IMG/VR virus record: IMGVR_UViG_3300030109_004175 | Coordinates: 1 to 22,160 of that record | Strand: one strand, 5' to 3' | Source: a virus | Length of the DNA stretch: 22,160 nt | In this document: positions 1-7,809 of the stretch, piece after piece | Layout: every line of letters starts with the position of its first letter | How positions within the stretch are numbered: position 1 is the first letter of the stretch | Notes under the pieces: generated by a model | The model's input: the letters and a program-made list of their open reading frames with translations, nothing else | The model's database searches: none | What the model was told of the DNA's origin: nothing | Program-made: the position numbers and the translations under genes

Positions 1-296
1 AGAACGAAGTGAAGAAGATAGGCAATGATAGTTGTTGACTTACCACTCTGTCGAGGAAGTTTGGCGATAACGAATCTGTTATTGTGGACTTTGTTAATGA
101 TATCTCGTTGAAAGTCATACATGTCAAATGGAACCAAACCTTCATCAACATTGACGATTTGCACATAGGTTTCAATAAAATATTCTGGTTCAGCCGCACA
201 TTTCAAATACTCCTCGACTTGCTCTTTTGTGAAGTCTACCGGAACATCTGATGCTTTTAAGTTTTTATTACCAAGATATGAATTTTCATTCGGCAT
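1..296 (-). CDS. 17: Terminase large subunit gp17, N-terminal part (cut by window edge)
   Basis: This is the ATPase-nuclease that drives DNA into the prohead at the portal. Only the first 98 codons are in the window. Translating the minus strand from the ATG at 296-294 gives an open frame to base 1. It contains an adenine-binding-like stretch with FDMYDFQRDII (residues 57-67) and a Walker A motif, PRQSGKST (81-88), of the type seen in T4 gp17. Walker B and the nuclease domain lie outside the window. The start is firm, because the next codons upstream in frame are ATA and then TAG. The gene overlaps the end of gp16 by 11 bases, the usual 16-17 order in T4-like phages. No strong Shine-Dalgarno (SD) sequence is visible, so translation may depend on coupling to gp16. 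Identity is confident from motif plus position. Confidence 0.95.
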   Translation of the reverse strand, partial: MPNENSYLGNKNLKASDVPVDFTKEQVEEYLKCAAEPEYFIETYVQIVNVDEGLVPFDMYDFQRDIINKVHNNRFVIAKLPRQSGKSTTIIAYLLHFV

Positions 297-753
297 TATC
301 TAAATCTTCTAACTGTTTCCTTTGATTCTTCACCAAATCTTGAAGAGCCTTTGTCGAACCAACAAAAATCGAGTTGTTTGTGATGCTTCCTGCTTTTTGG
401 TTAGAGGAAGAATCTTCCTTCTTAATCTCCTTGATTGACTTGTGAAGGGAGATTAAGTCTTTATTTGCTTCCGACACACTCTTGATGAGTTGAGATACAA
501 CTTCGTATGCTCTCGGTGAATCTCCTTCAGAAGCAACGGAAAGTATACCGTCAATAGCAACGGAGCCTTTTTCTATAATCTCTTTTAGGTTTCCACGAAC
601 ATCATCATAGTCTCTTTCGAGGTGAAAGTCTTTGATACCTTTCTTTGGTTCTGCGGGGACAATTTCTGTATCTATAACTTCACCTTCTAGAATTTCATCG
701 TGTTCTATGTTTAGTGCTTCACTAATTCTTTCTTCAACTTTTTTCTTAGCCAT
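286..753 (-). CDS. 16: Terminase small subunit gp16
   Basis: This is the small terminase subunit, which recognises DNA and stimulates gp17 during packaging initiation. The product has 155 residues, close to T4 gp16 (about 164). The family core is visible: DVRGNLKEIIEKGSVAIDGI (residues 51-70), then SPRAYEVVSQLIKSV with LISLH, matching the conserved PRAYEV helix of the oligomerisation coiled coil. The N-terminus is acidic and the C-terminus is charged, as is usual for the family. The ATG at 753 is preceded by GGAGA (759-763) at 5-base spacing. It lies 13 bases after gp15 and overlaps gp17 by 11 bases. Confidence comes from motif, size and its place directly before the large terminase. Confidence 0.93.
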   Translation of the reverse strand: MAKKKVEERISEALNIEHDEILEGEVIDTEIVPAEPKKGIKDFHLERDYDDVRGNLKEIIEKGSVAIDGILSVASEGDSPRAYEVVSQLIKSVSEANKDLISLHKSIKEIKKEDSSSNQKAGSITNNSIFVGSTKALQDLVKNQRKQLEDLDNAE

Positions 754-758
754 TTAAA

Positions 759-763
759 TCTCC
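759..763 (-). promoter_or_regulatory. Ribosome binding site of gp16
   Basis: GGAGA on the minus strand ends 5 bases before the ATG at 753, inside the 13-base gap between gp15 and gp16. It supports the chosen start. Confidence 0.7.
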
Positions 764-766
764 ACT

Positions 767-1588
767 CTATGCAGTTGTGTTCCCTGCATAATCCATTGAT
801 ATTCCTTGCACCCATGTTTCAGATTCTGTGCTATAGTTATCTATACCAGATGTAAACCCACTTGGTCCGGTTACTGTTACCTGAACAGTAGACATTGCAG
901 CCGTAGCACCAGAAGGCCCAGATGATGTGAAATCTTCGGAATTCCAGAATGCGACATTTGCTTCTCGTATAATCTTCGATGTTTTTACTGGTCCGTACAC
1001 ATAAGACTTTGCGATAAATTGGTAATCTGTAATAATACTTCGTCGAGCATCAAAATCTCCTTCATAATCTTCATTTAAAGTGGATGACTGTAATATAATT
1101 GGAACATCTACTTTTGTGTGGAGAGAAGTCATGTTCAGGGAAACATTAAATTCTGGTGTAAAGTACGGTAATATTTGTTCTGTAATTTGAAGTGCATCAT
1201 CCATGTGTCGAACCATCGCAGATAACTGGAATGAAAAGTTATAAGGAACTTCAGCATAATCATATGAAATTGGAGCGGAACCAGTTACACCAGAGGTAGT
1301 ATGAAACTTATTCATGGTGTTTCTTTTTCTCTGGGAATCATAATCAATTCCGGTTATTTCAAAAGCCAAACGAGGTAAAGTGATTTCGGTTTTAGGTCCG
1401 TCGCTTATTGAACTTCTTTCGTATATTCTTCTTAAGAATTTTTCCTTTGGACCGTAAGAAATGGGAACTTTAATTTTTTCTTTTGTTGTTCCGTCAGCAT
1501 TCTTTCTTGTGATGTAAATATCATTAAACATTGAACCGAATGCAATTACTAAATTTCTAACAGAGTTGTGATAAAATGTTTCGAACAT
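767..1588 (-). CDS. 15: Tail completion and sheath stabiliser protein gp15
   Basis: gp15 forms the hexameric tail terminator that caps sheath and tube and joins the tail to the neck. The product has 273 residues (T4 gp15 is about 272). Family hallmarks seen are the N-terminus MFETFYHNSVRN followed by FGSMFNDIYITR, the segment KVPISYGPKEKFL (40-52), and MDDALQITEQILPYFTPEFN (129-148), which closely parallels the T4 EQILPYF region. The last 50 residues are Gly/Ser/Thr-rich, with two GPSG motifs, and end in an unusual WVQGISMDYAGN tail. I do not recognise that tail in T4. The start overlaps the gp14 stop as TGATG, with GGAGG at 1599-1603, so translation is probably coupled to gp14. Confidence 0.94.
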   Translation of the reverse strand: MFETFYHNSVRNLVIAFGSMFNDIYITRKNADGTTKEKIKVPISYGPKEKFLRRIYERSSISDGPKTEITLPRLAFEITGIDYDSQRKRNTMNKFHTTSGVTGSAPISYDYAEVPYNFSFQLSAMVRHMDDALQITEQILPYFTPEFNVSLNMTSLHTKVDVPIILQSSTLNEDYEGDFDARRSIITDYQFIAKSYVYGPVKTSKIIREANVAFWNSEDFTSSGPSGATAAMSTVQVTVTGPSGFTSGIDNYSTESETWVQGISMDYAGNTTA

Positions 1589-2535
1589 CAGATGTCACCC
1601 TCCGAAAATGGATCTGTGTCTGTAAAGTCAAATATGGAATCACCCTGCAATTCGAAATCGTCTGCGTCGTCGAACGCATCTGCAATAACAATTGTAGGTG
1701 TAGACAAGGATCCTGTTTTTCCGGTAACATAAAATGCATTGGAACTGTTACCAGTAACACCTGCCGTCCATCCTGTATGTCCTCCGATGAATCCTGTAGA
1801 ACCGGAAGGTCCTGCAACAGTGAGTAGCATATATCCTGTCCCCTCTGGTCCTGCTGTGCCACCTGTCGCCCATGATTGAACTGTTGCATACCAACTTGCA
1901 CTGGAACCATCGGTTCCAAACCCTTGTGAACTTTGATAGACTACTTCACCTATACTATAGTTTCCACTTGCAGATGCTCCTCCGGTTAGATAGACATAGA
2001 ATGATTCTTGTTCTTCTATACCTACTACCTTATCAACATCAGTAAACCCAGTATCGAAATCTTCTTGACTATACTCGAAGAGTTCGCATGAAAGTTTGTA
2101 TGTGTATAGTTTTCCTAATTGATAGAATGGATTTTCATGTTCTACAAATTTAATTTCAAACAAACCTTTAGATAGAGGAAGGTAGATTAAATCGCCTTCT
2201 CTTGGTCTAATTATGGTTGATTCATGAGATAGATTTTTTTCAAATACTTTTTTCGAGACAATAAATTCAACCGTGTCTTTAATTTGAATGCCAAACTTAG
2301 AAGCAAAATCTCCCTCTCCTTCAAATCCATCGACACTTGAGATATACATTTCAATGTTAATCCCTTGTTCGAATTTGGAGATGGTGTCTTCTCCGAACAA
2401 AAAGTCTTTGTTTACCAATGTTCTTGGTATGTAGATGACATCATGACCATACATCCGAATCGCTTCGATTGTAATGTCTTCTACCAGATTCTGTTCTGAT
2501 TTTACTTGATGTCTAAAAAACTTATTTGTTGCCAT
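1588..2535 (-). CDS. 14: Neck protein gp14 with an internal insertion
   Basis: gp14 is a neck protein that works with gp13 to close the filled head and receive the tail. The N-terminal 170 residues match T4 gp14: IRMYGHDVIYIPRTLVNKDF (26-45), FGED, SSVDGFEGEGDF, FGIQIKDTVEF, REGDLIYLPLSKGLFEIKFV (112-131) and NPFYQLGK. The end is also gp14-like, acidic and finishing in DPFSEGDI. T4 gp14 is about 256 residues and this product has 315. The surplus is a Gly/Ser/Thr-rich block at about residues 175-282 that resembles modules in gp7 and gp8 of this phage (see findings). The start at 2535 follows the gp13 stop as TGATAAATG. The identity is secure, and the role of the insertion is unknown. Confidence 0.94.
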   Translation of the reverse strand: MATNKFFRHQVKSEQNLVEDITIEAIRMYGHDVIYIPRTLVNKDFLFGEDTISKFEQGINIEMYISSVDGFEGEGDFASKFGIQIKDTVEFIVSKKVFEKNLSHESTIIRPREGDLIYLPLSKGLFEIKFVEHENPFYQLGKLYTYKLSCELFEYSQEDFDTGFTDVDKVVGIEEQESFYVYLTGGASASGNYSIGEVVYQSSQGFGTDGSSASWYATVQSWATGGTAGPEGTGYMLLTVAGPSGSTGFIGGHTGWTAGVTGNSSNAFYVTGKTGSLSTPTIVIADAFDDADDFELQGDSIFDFTDTDPFSEGDI

Positions 2536-2538
2536 TTA

Positions 2539-3282
2539 TCAACCTACCATGAAGTCAGGAGGAAGTTCATACATGAGTTGTACATTTTCCTCAATTTTAT
2601 CAATCTCTACTTGAGCCCTTTCCATGATTTCTCTTCCATTAAATGATACTCCACCCGGCAATTGAATTCCCTCAAACTTAGACAAGTTAGAACCCCATTG
2701 TCTTCTAAACAGTTCAGTCACATATCTTTTTAGTAGTCTATCATTATAAATTTCTGTAAATGTCTCTGGGTCGAGAACAGCGTATGCTTCTGCAACCAAG
2801 TAATCACCAACAGTTACTTCTTCACTCCAGTCCATATCAACCTTTAGTCTGTTTGTGACTCTACTAAATCTAATAGATTTTTCTGGCGAAAGAATATCTT
2901 GAATTAAAGATAAGTGCCTTTTTGTTATGTCATATTGTACCATAGATTGATTGGGATTTCTTAGTCCGTAGAAATCATTTAAAGCCATTTGATACCTAAC
3001 ATCAAATAGATTTATAGTTCCTTCACTGAATTGAAATAGTTTAGTGACAGATATAACACTATCGTCCACCGTGATATATTCGTTGTCTATATCATCTTGT
3101 GTCACGACATGCTTTAAATAAGTTTTTTCAACTCCGTCAAAATGATATTCCGCAAAGAACTGTAACGCATCGTCAATCCTATCTTCCAGTTGAGCATCAT
3201 CTACATTAATTTCAATAACTGGTGCGCCAAGTCTTCTGAGAGCGTATTCTTTTAGTGTTGCTCTTGATGTTGGTTTTGCCAT
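2539..3282 (-). CDS. 13: Head completion / neck protein gp13
   Basis: gp13 is the head-completion protein that docks on the portal after packaging and binds gp14. Both ends match the T4 protein clearly: LKEYALRRLGAPVIEINVDD near the N-terminus, then EYHFDGVEK; and near the C-terminus LPGGVSFNGREIMERA, ending in LPPDFMVG (T4 ends in a similar PP-F-LVG). At 247 residues it is shorter than T4 gp13 (about 309), with the loss in the middle, as expected for compact relatives. It starts 51 bases after the preceding small gene, the widest gap in the window, with a clear AGGAG at 8-base spacing. It is followed at once by gp14. Confidence 0.95.
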   Translation of the reverse strand: MAKPTSRATLKEYALRRLGAPVIEINVDDAQLEDRIDDALQFFAEYHFDGVEKTYLKHVVTQDDIDNEYITVDDSVISVTKLFQFSEGTINLFDVRYQMALNDFYGLRNPNQSMVQYDITKRHLSLIQDILSPEKSIRFSRVTNRLKVDMDWSEEVTVGDYLVAEAYAVLDPETFTEIYNDRLLKRYVTELFRRQWGSNLSKFEGIQLPGGVSFNGREIMERAQVEIDKIEENVQLMYELPPDFMVG

Positions 3283-3290
3283 GTCTAATG

Positions 3291-3295
3291 CTCCT
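3291..3295 (-). promoter_or_regulatory. Ribosome binding site of gp13
   Basis: AGGAG on the minus strand lies 8 bases before the gp13 ATG. It is in the 51-base gap 3283-3333, the longest non-coding stretch in the window. The gap shows no clear hairpin terminator and no exact T4-type late promoter (TATAAATA). Confidence 0.75.
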
Positions 3296-3333
3296 AGTAT
3301 TTCTCCAATATATGTATGCCAAAGGAGAACTAA

Positions 3334-3615
3334 TCATCCATTGTCAGCATTAGATTCTTCGTCCAACTGCAATTGTTTTTCCAGAAATTTCAATTCTACT
3401 ATGGATTTAATATATCTGTCACCATCCGGCCAAGGGAATTTATCACCGACTTGATTTTTTCCATTGTTTAAATAGTGTTTTCTGTTTTGAATATACATTC
3501 GACTCCACCCCTCTGGAGTATTATAATCAGGATCAAATTGTTTTATAATTTTTTCATCAAACTGAATTCCGTCAATTTCAACGACGCCGTTCTGCTTGTG
3601 ATAAAAATAACTCAT
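3334..3615 (-). CDS. Small protein of unknown function before gp13
   Basis: I do not recognise this 93-residue product. It begins MSYFYHKQNGVVEIDG and continues with an aromatic, charged middle (FDPDYNTPEGWSRMY) and an acidic, helical-looking C-terminus rich in Glu, Leu and Gln. There is no signal peptide or membrane segment. The frame extends upstream to a TTG at 3630, but the ATG at 3615 is chosen because it overlaps the preceding stop as ATGA, the coupling pattern seen elsewhere here. It lies between a fibre-type gene and the neck genes, so a virion or assembly role (for example chaperone or adaptor for its neighbour) is possible. That is inferred from position only. Confidence 0.75.
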   Translation of the reverse strand: MSYFYHKQNGVVEIDGIQFDEKIIKQFDPDYNTPEGWSRMYIQNRKHYLNNGKNQVGDKFPWPDGDRYIKSIVELKFLEKQLQLDEESNADNG

Positions 3616-5780
3616 CCTGGTAATATCCAATTTGGTCTAAATGACAATCCTGAATTCTCACAAACATAAAAATCTTGTTCATACCAATCACTATATGATC
3701 CATCATCATTACAATTTCCACCCTGACATTCAAATCCTCCGCCTGGCCTTGCTATGGACGGTATTCCCCCTGTGCATCCTCCAGGACAAGTAAGACAGTA
3801 ATCGCACGATGAATCTTGAAGTTCTTCCCACTTCCATCTAGATCCTCCATATCCAAAATATGAATAATTATTACCATTCCACCACCAAAATCCAAAATAT
3901 TGGTGAGGATAAGTACCGTCACCATAAAACCATTTACAATCTGGAAGGGAGTTTGGATTACTGGGTGGCCACAATGCGTAACATTCGTTGTCATAATTAT
4001 CATATAAATCATCGTTCACAAAAAACGGTGCTTCGTAGAAATTTCCCCAAGTTTCGTCAAATTTATATTGTATAATTCTTTGCTCTAAGTGATCTTGATA
4101 ATTCCAATAGTTGTCAAAGGAAACTTTATCCGAGTCTATCACCTTCAGGACATTTGTTCCTTCCTCTTGACGAAAAACTGTTATACCTTCTCTATTATAT
4201 GATGCTTGGGGACAGAATTTTCTAGAAGAATTAAGCAACCACATTAGATTGTGTCTGTTTGTTATTACTAATGTGACATCCTTATGAGGCATACCTGTAC
4301 TTTTTAAATTTTGGGCCCATTCTGTTTGCCCGTATATATCACAGCAACCACCATCTCCATATAGTGCATTGTTCCATTGGTATCTTTGACTCGAACCCCA
4401 AGAACCAGGATTATCAGGATCTGAGTCGTTGTCATAATCATAATTGTAATTCATGAAGTATGAATAAAAACTGTTCAGTCCATTCTGGTAGTCTAGGGTG
4501 TATCCAGTATCAAATTTACACGCCACATGACTTCCTTCATTTTCTACATTTAAATCAACAGCAGATCCTAGTGGTGCTTTCATTGCTCCTACTGTGTGGT
4601 AATACATCTTTTGTGTTTGACCTGGATCTCCAGGGCTATAGTTTGAATACCAACCTGTACCCCCAGATGTTCTTGAGGTATATCCATATGTTGCTTGTTC
4701 TTGGTGATCGTTCATTGAAGGAATATAAAATCTTCCCCCAACGATGTCTCCGTATAACAAATCTCCATTTTCTTTTGATGTCATCCACCCTTCTCTTGCA
4801 TCATATCCACTGCTGGCTTCGCCAAAATCTTTTACAAGTGTCCAAGAAGAAGTACCGGAATTATATCCGTCTGCACCAGAATTCCAAGAACTGCTACCTG
4901 AAAGATAGTCTGGAATTTTAATTCCAGAATCCAAAGAGTCTAATCTCAATAACATTCTTCTATGATCTTGGTTTAGGTTTCCCCCTCCCTGCGGCCAGGG
5001 GCCTCCAGTTGGAGTGGAACAGGTCATTATCAAAATATTTTTATATGCATCTGTGTCGTTATAGTCTGGAGAATCTTTTGGAATGCTTGTAATACCAACT
5101 ATGTTGCCTGGATAGAAATCTCTGGAATCATTCTCCGAAGACCCGTCGTTACTTGCACCACCATCTTGTGTACCCGGCTTCAAAATCAATCTAGACCAAA
5201 CTTTAGGTGTCACCGTTCCGTCATCGTTTATTTTGTTTGCGTGTAATATTACTCTGGCGTATGTGTCTTCAATTGTAGAATTTCCATCCGACCGAATATC
5301 TCCCGGTTCATCTGGCATTCCATCGGTGTTTGTTTGCGAACCGTCTGGATTAGTGAATGCTTCTGGATAAATATCTTGAGCATCTGGATAAACAGTTTCT
5401 GTTATTAGAAATGTGTCCCTAGAAACGAAATGTAAATTTCCATATCTAACATTTGCAGTATACTGATCGTATATCGGTTTACCATCAGAACCGAGTGTAT
5501 TCATAGCATCAAATATTTCCTGTCTTGAAACTTTTCTGCTGTTATGATCAAATGTTAATTTGTAAAGTTTATTTGATTTGTTTTTTGTTTCACTTGATGT
5601 GCTGTCAAATCTCCAGTATCTTCTCCAACTATATGACTGATCCGCTGAATCGTAAAAGAGATAAAGGAATGCTTCATAATACCTAACAGTTCCCTGCCAG
5701 TAATAAACTTCTGGAGTTCCTGTTTCTGCGTCCGATTTCCAACCGAAACCGGATTTCAAGTTGGGACCTTGTCCTAGCAT
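3612..5780 (-). CDS. Large Trp/Tyr/Cys-rich protein in the fibre region, unknown; candidate adhesin
   Basis: This 722-residue product matches no family I know. It is rich in Trp, Tyr, Gly, Asn, Asp and Ser and looks like an all-beta extracellular-type protein. It has 14 cysteines, most of them in the last quarter, including a CDYCLTCPGGC cluster, then ECQGGNC and VCENS. No signal peptide or membrane segment is visible. Aromatic runs such as FGFWWWNGNNYSYFGYGG suggest carbohydrate contact. An ATG at 5825 is also in frame but has no SD and would overlap the upstream gene by 41 bases. The ATG at 5780 follows that gene's stop by 4 bases (TAGTATCATG), so it is preferred. Lying between the collar fibre and the neck genes, where T4 has gp12 and wac, it could be a distal fibre, receptor-binding or decoration protein. 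This is inference. Confidence 0.8.
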   Translation of the reverse strand: MLGQGPNLKSGFGWKSDAETGTPEVYYWQGTVRYYEAFLYLFYDSADQSYSWRRYWRFDSTSSETKNKSNKLYKLTFDHNSRKVSRQEIFDAMNTLGSDGKPIYDQYTANVRYGNLHFVSRDTFLITETVYPDAQDIYPEAFTNPDGSQTNTDGMPDEPGDIRSDGNSTIEDTYARVILHANKINDDGTVTPKVWSRLILKPGTQDGGASNDGSSENDSRDFYPGNIVGITSIPKDSPDYNDTDAYKNILIMTCSTPTGGPWPQGGGNLNQDHRRMLLRLDSLDSGIKIPDYLSGSSSWNSGADGYNSGTSSWTLVKDFGEASSGYDAREGWMTSKENGDLLYGDIVGGRFYIPSMNDHQEQATYGYTSRTSGGTGWYSNYSPGDPGQTQKMYYHTVGAMKAPLGSAVDLNVENEGSHVACKFDTGYTLDYQNGLNSFYSYFMNYNYDYDNDSDPDNPGSWGSSQRYQWNNALYGDGGCCDIYGQTEWAQNLKSTGMPHKDVTLVITNRHNLMWLLNSSRKFCPQASYNREGITVFRQEEGTNVLKVIDSDKVSFDNYWNYQDHLEQRIIQYKFDETWGNFYEAPFFVNDDLYDNYDNECYALWPPSNPNSLPDCKWFYGDGTYPHQYFGFWWWNGNNYSYFGYGGSRWKWEELQDSSCDYCLTCPGGCTGGIPSIARPGGGFECQGGNCNDDGSYSDWYEQDFYVCENSGLSFRPNWILPG

Positions 5781-5784
5781 GATA

Positions 5785-7797
5785 CTATGAGAAGTCCTCA
5801 GCCCAAGTACAGAGAAGTGTTCCATCTGCTAAACATACAGCGGAAACTACAAGTTCGCTACTTCCCCTTACTAGGTTTGGTTTGATTCCATTTGCAAATT
5901 TAAAATTCCCCTCAAAAGTCAATGTTACTACTTGTGTATTATTGTTGTCTAAAATAATAGTATACATTCCACCTGCTTTTTGATTTAGAGGATTTTTAAC
6001 AGTCAGTTGAGTGTGATCACTTCTCGACCATCTCTGAACAACACCATTTGCAAAATTTGGTTCAAAATTAGTCGAGGTTGTAACCGATTCTAATTCTGTA
6101 TATGCTTGTCCTTGGAATTTGGTTTCACCTGCAATATCTACATTTCCAGTTACACCCAATGCTCCCTGAATCTCGATGGTACTTCTATTTAATTGAGTGG
6201 TGTCATCCGCTGGTTTATCTACGATTGCCCATACTGCTCCATCACCTTTGCTGATATAAAGAGGTGAGTCATTTCTGTCTGTAGTTAATGCACCGCCATC
6301 GTTATTACTCAACAGTCTAGTAATATGATTTCCGCTTAAATCTTCTACTCGCAATTCTGGACTCTCACCCTTAACATGTAGAGGGTAATTTCCTACATTA
6401 TGTCCAACTGAAATGTATCCATTATCATTTCTTATTCTAAAGTTCTCTTCAAATACAGTTGGGTCTGATGGATATTCATCGAGAAGTCTAAGAGGTTTAT
6501 ACAGAGAACCATCATAAACAGTAAAGTCCCCATTCGCTGCCGTTGTTGTATCGTGATCAGTAAGTCCAACATCTGCAAGAGAAACATTTACACCGTCAAT
6601 TAATGCTGCCTGAGCAGTGTCACTAATTCTAACAATATAATTTGATGCCATGAACGGTTGCTTCAGGTTTGCGTTTCCAGTATTTACTGCCGCATATGCG
6701 GTTATTCCGTCAGATGAGGCGGCAGCGGTGAATCCGATAGTATCTGCATCCTCTGCTCCTCCGAGTTGTCCTGCTGTGTATCCGTCAAATGTACCTTGCG
6801 CCGCACCTGCTCCAAGAATTACTCTTGCAGTTAGGTCTGGTGTTTTGACATATTTCACTGTTGCACTGTCTACAGTATAAGTGGCACCACCGGAGTCTTT
6901 TTGCATACTAAGAAATCGTGACGAATCATAAATTAATCCGTGTGGATATCCTGTGTTGTCTGTTGATGTTTCTCCCCCCTGTACCGTTTCTGTAACGGGA
7001 ACAAGAACATCGACATCTAGTAGCACTGTACCAGTGCCACCCCCACCGGAACTTGTGTGAGACCATGAAAGGACATCAGATTCCACTAGACCACCCGAAC
7101 CAAAATCTTGGTTTGCAGTGTTTCCAGAATCAGCAAATCCAGTATTTCCTCTGTGTTGGAATACTATTTCCGAATGATATCCGTATTTTGTTCCAACTCT
7201 AGAATAGTAGGTTGAATATGTAGAAGCGTCTAGGGTGCTACCATCGCATAATTGCCATCCACTGGGAACATCACTAGGACTTCCAGCAAAAGCAATAATT
7301 TCTCCTACTGGATGAACGGTGTCTAAACTTACTGTGTTGCTACCGCCAATGATTGTACCAAGATAATTAGTAACCAATCCTTTATCGTCATCCGTTCCAC
7401 TTAATAGAGTAAGAACTGGTTTAATGATTTGTCCACTACTCACAGGAGCAGTTGATGTCAATCCACCCGAAACAACAGGATCTAAAAACCAAACATCAGA
7501 ACCGCTGGGTTGTGCGCCACTTGCAGTAATAAATGAACTCGTATCAATTTCACCACCATAAACAATAGTGAATTCATTTCCACTCGCAGATACAGATTCT
7601 ACGATACCTATCGCTTCTGCGGTAATTCCACCGTCTGCTTGAGCGAGTTTAAAATCTCCACTACCACCACCTGCGTGTTGAACAAACCGAATAACACTTC
7701 CCGCAGAAAATCCATGGCTTGCCTGAGTTTTTGTTGCTCGGATAGATTTACCATCTGAACCCAAGTTGCTACTTAATGTAAATGCTGAATTAGCCAT
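5785..7797 (-). CDS. Tail fibre-like protein with phage tail-collar domain
   Basis: This is a 670-residue virion adhesin of the short-tail-fibre/collar type. Residues about 26-147 form a beta module (ASHGFSAGSVIRF, then GEI, then VWFL, IIKPVLTL) shared with the 472-residue upstream fibre. Residues 163-206 are a tail-collar domain (GEIIAFAGSPSDVP, GWQLCDGS, YYSRVGTKYG). Its later elements PDLTARVILG (320-329) and NLKQPFMASNYIVRI (377-391) are displaced by an insertion at about 207-319 holding a Gly/Ser-rich loop. After residue 460 comes a repetitive beta region (YPLHVKGESPELRVEDLSG), then a C-terminal domain ending LLCTWAEDFS. GGAG (7804-7807) precedes the ATG. It occupies the position of T4 gp12, but only the collar motif supports a link. 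Confidence 0.88.
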   Translation of the reverse strand: MANSAFTLSSNLGSDGKSIRATKTQASHGFSAGSVIRFVQHAGGGSGDFKLAQADGGITAEAIGIVESVSASGNEFTIVYGGEIDTSSFITASGAQPSGSDVWFLDPVVSGGLTSTAPVSSGQIIKPVLTLLSGTDDDKGLVTNYLGTIIGGSNTVSLDTVHPVGEIIAFAGSPSDVPSGWQLCDGSTLDASTYSTYYSRVGTKYGYHSEIVFQHRGNTGFADSGNTANQDFGSGGLVESDVLSWSHTSSGGGGTGTVLLDVDVLVPVTETVQGGETSTDNTGYPHGLIYDSSRFLSMQKDSGGATYTVDSATVKYVKTPDLTARVILGAGAAQGTFDGYTAGQLGGAEDADTIGFTAAASSDGITAYAAVNTGNANLKQPFMASNYIVRISDTAQAALIDGVNVSLADVGLTDHDTTTAANGDFTVYDGSLYKPLRLLDEYPSDPTVFEENFRIRNDNGYISVGHNVGNYPLHVKGESPELRVEDLSGNHITRLLSNNDGGALTTDRNDSPLYISKGDGAVWAIVDKPADDTTQLNRSTIEIQGALGVTGNVDIAGETKFQGQAYTELESVTTSTNFEPNFANGVVQRWSRSDHTQLTVKNPLNQKAGGMYTIILDNNNTQVVTLTFEGNFKFANGIKPNLVRGSSELVVSAVCLADGTLLCTWAEDFS

Positions 7798-7803
7798 TTA
7801 ATA

Positions 7804-7807
7804 CTCC
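7804..7807 (-). promoter_or_regulatory. Ribosome binding site of the collar-fibre gene
   Basis: GGAG on the minus strand, 6 bases before the ATG at 7797, within the 12-base gap after the 109-residue gene. Confidence 0.65.
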
Positions 7808-7809
7808 AA

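Noticed and set aside
1557-1919. 120-residue minus-strand open frame overlapping gp14 and gp15
   Set aside because: It overlaps the well-supported gp14 in another frame, and its Gln/Leu/His-rich composition looks like an out-of-frame reading of Gly/Ser/Thr codons.
3616-3630. TTG at 3630 as start of the small gene before gp13
   Set aside because: The ATG at 3615 forms an ATGA overlap and is a stronger start. TTG has no SD support.
4460-4921. 153-residue plus-strand open frame, the longest on that strand within the 722-residue gene
   Set aside because: It is antisense to a longer coherent gene, Leu/His/Cys-rich without family motifs, and all real genes here are on the minus strand.
4988-5004. 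GC-rich hairpin CCCTG-CGGC-CAGGG in AT-rich DNA
   Set aside because: It has only a 5-bp stem, lies inside the 722-residue gene (Gly-Pro-Trp-Pro-Gln-Gly codons), and has no T-run in the direction of transcription, so it is not a terminator.
5781-5825. Upstream ATG at 5825 as start of the 722-residue protein
   Set aside because: It has no Shine-Dalgarno sequence and would overlap the collar fibre by 41 bases. The ATG at 5780 follows the stop by 4 bases, like neighbouring junctions.
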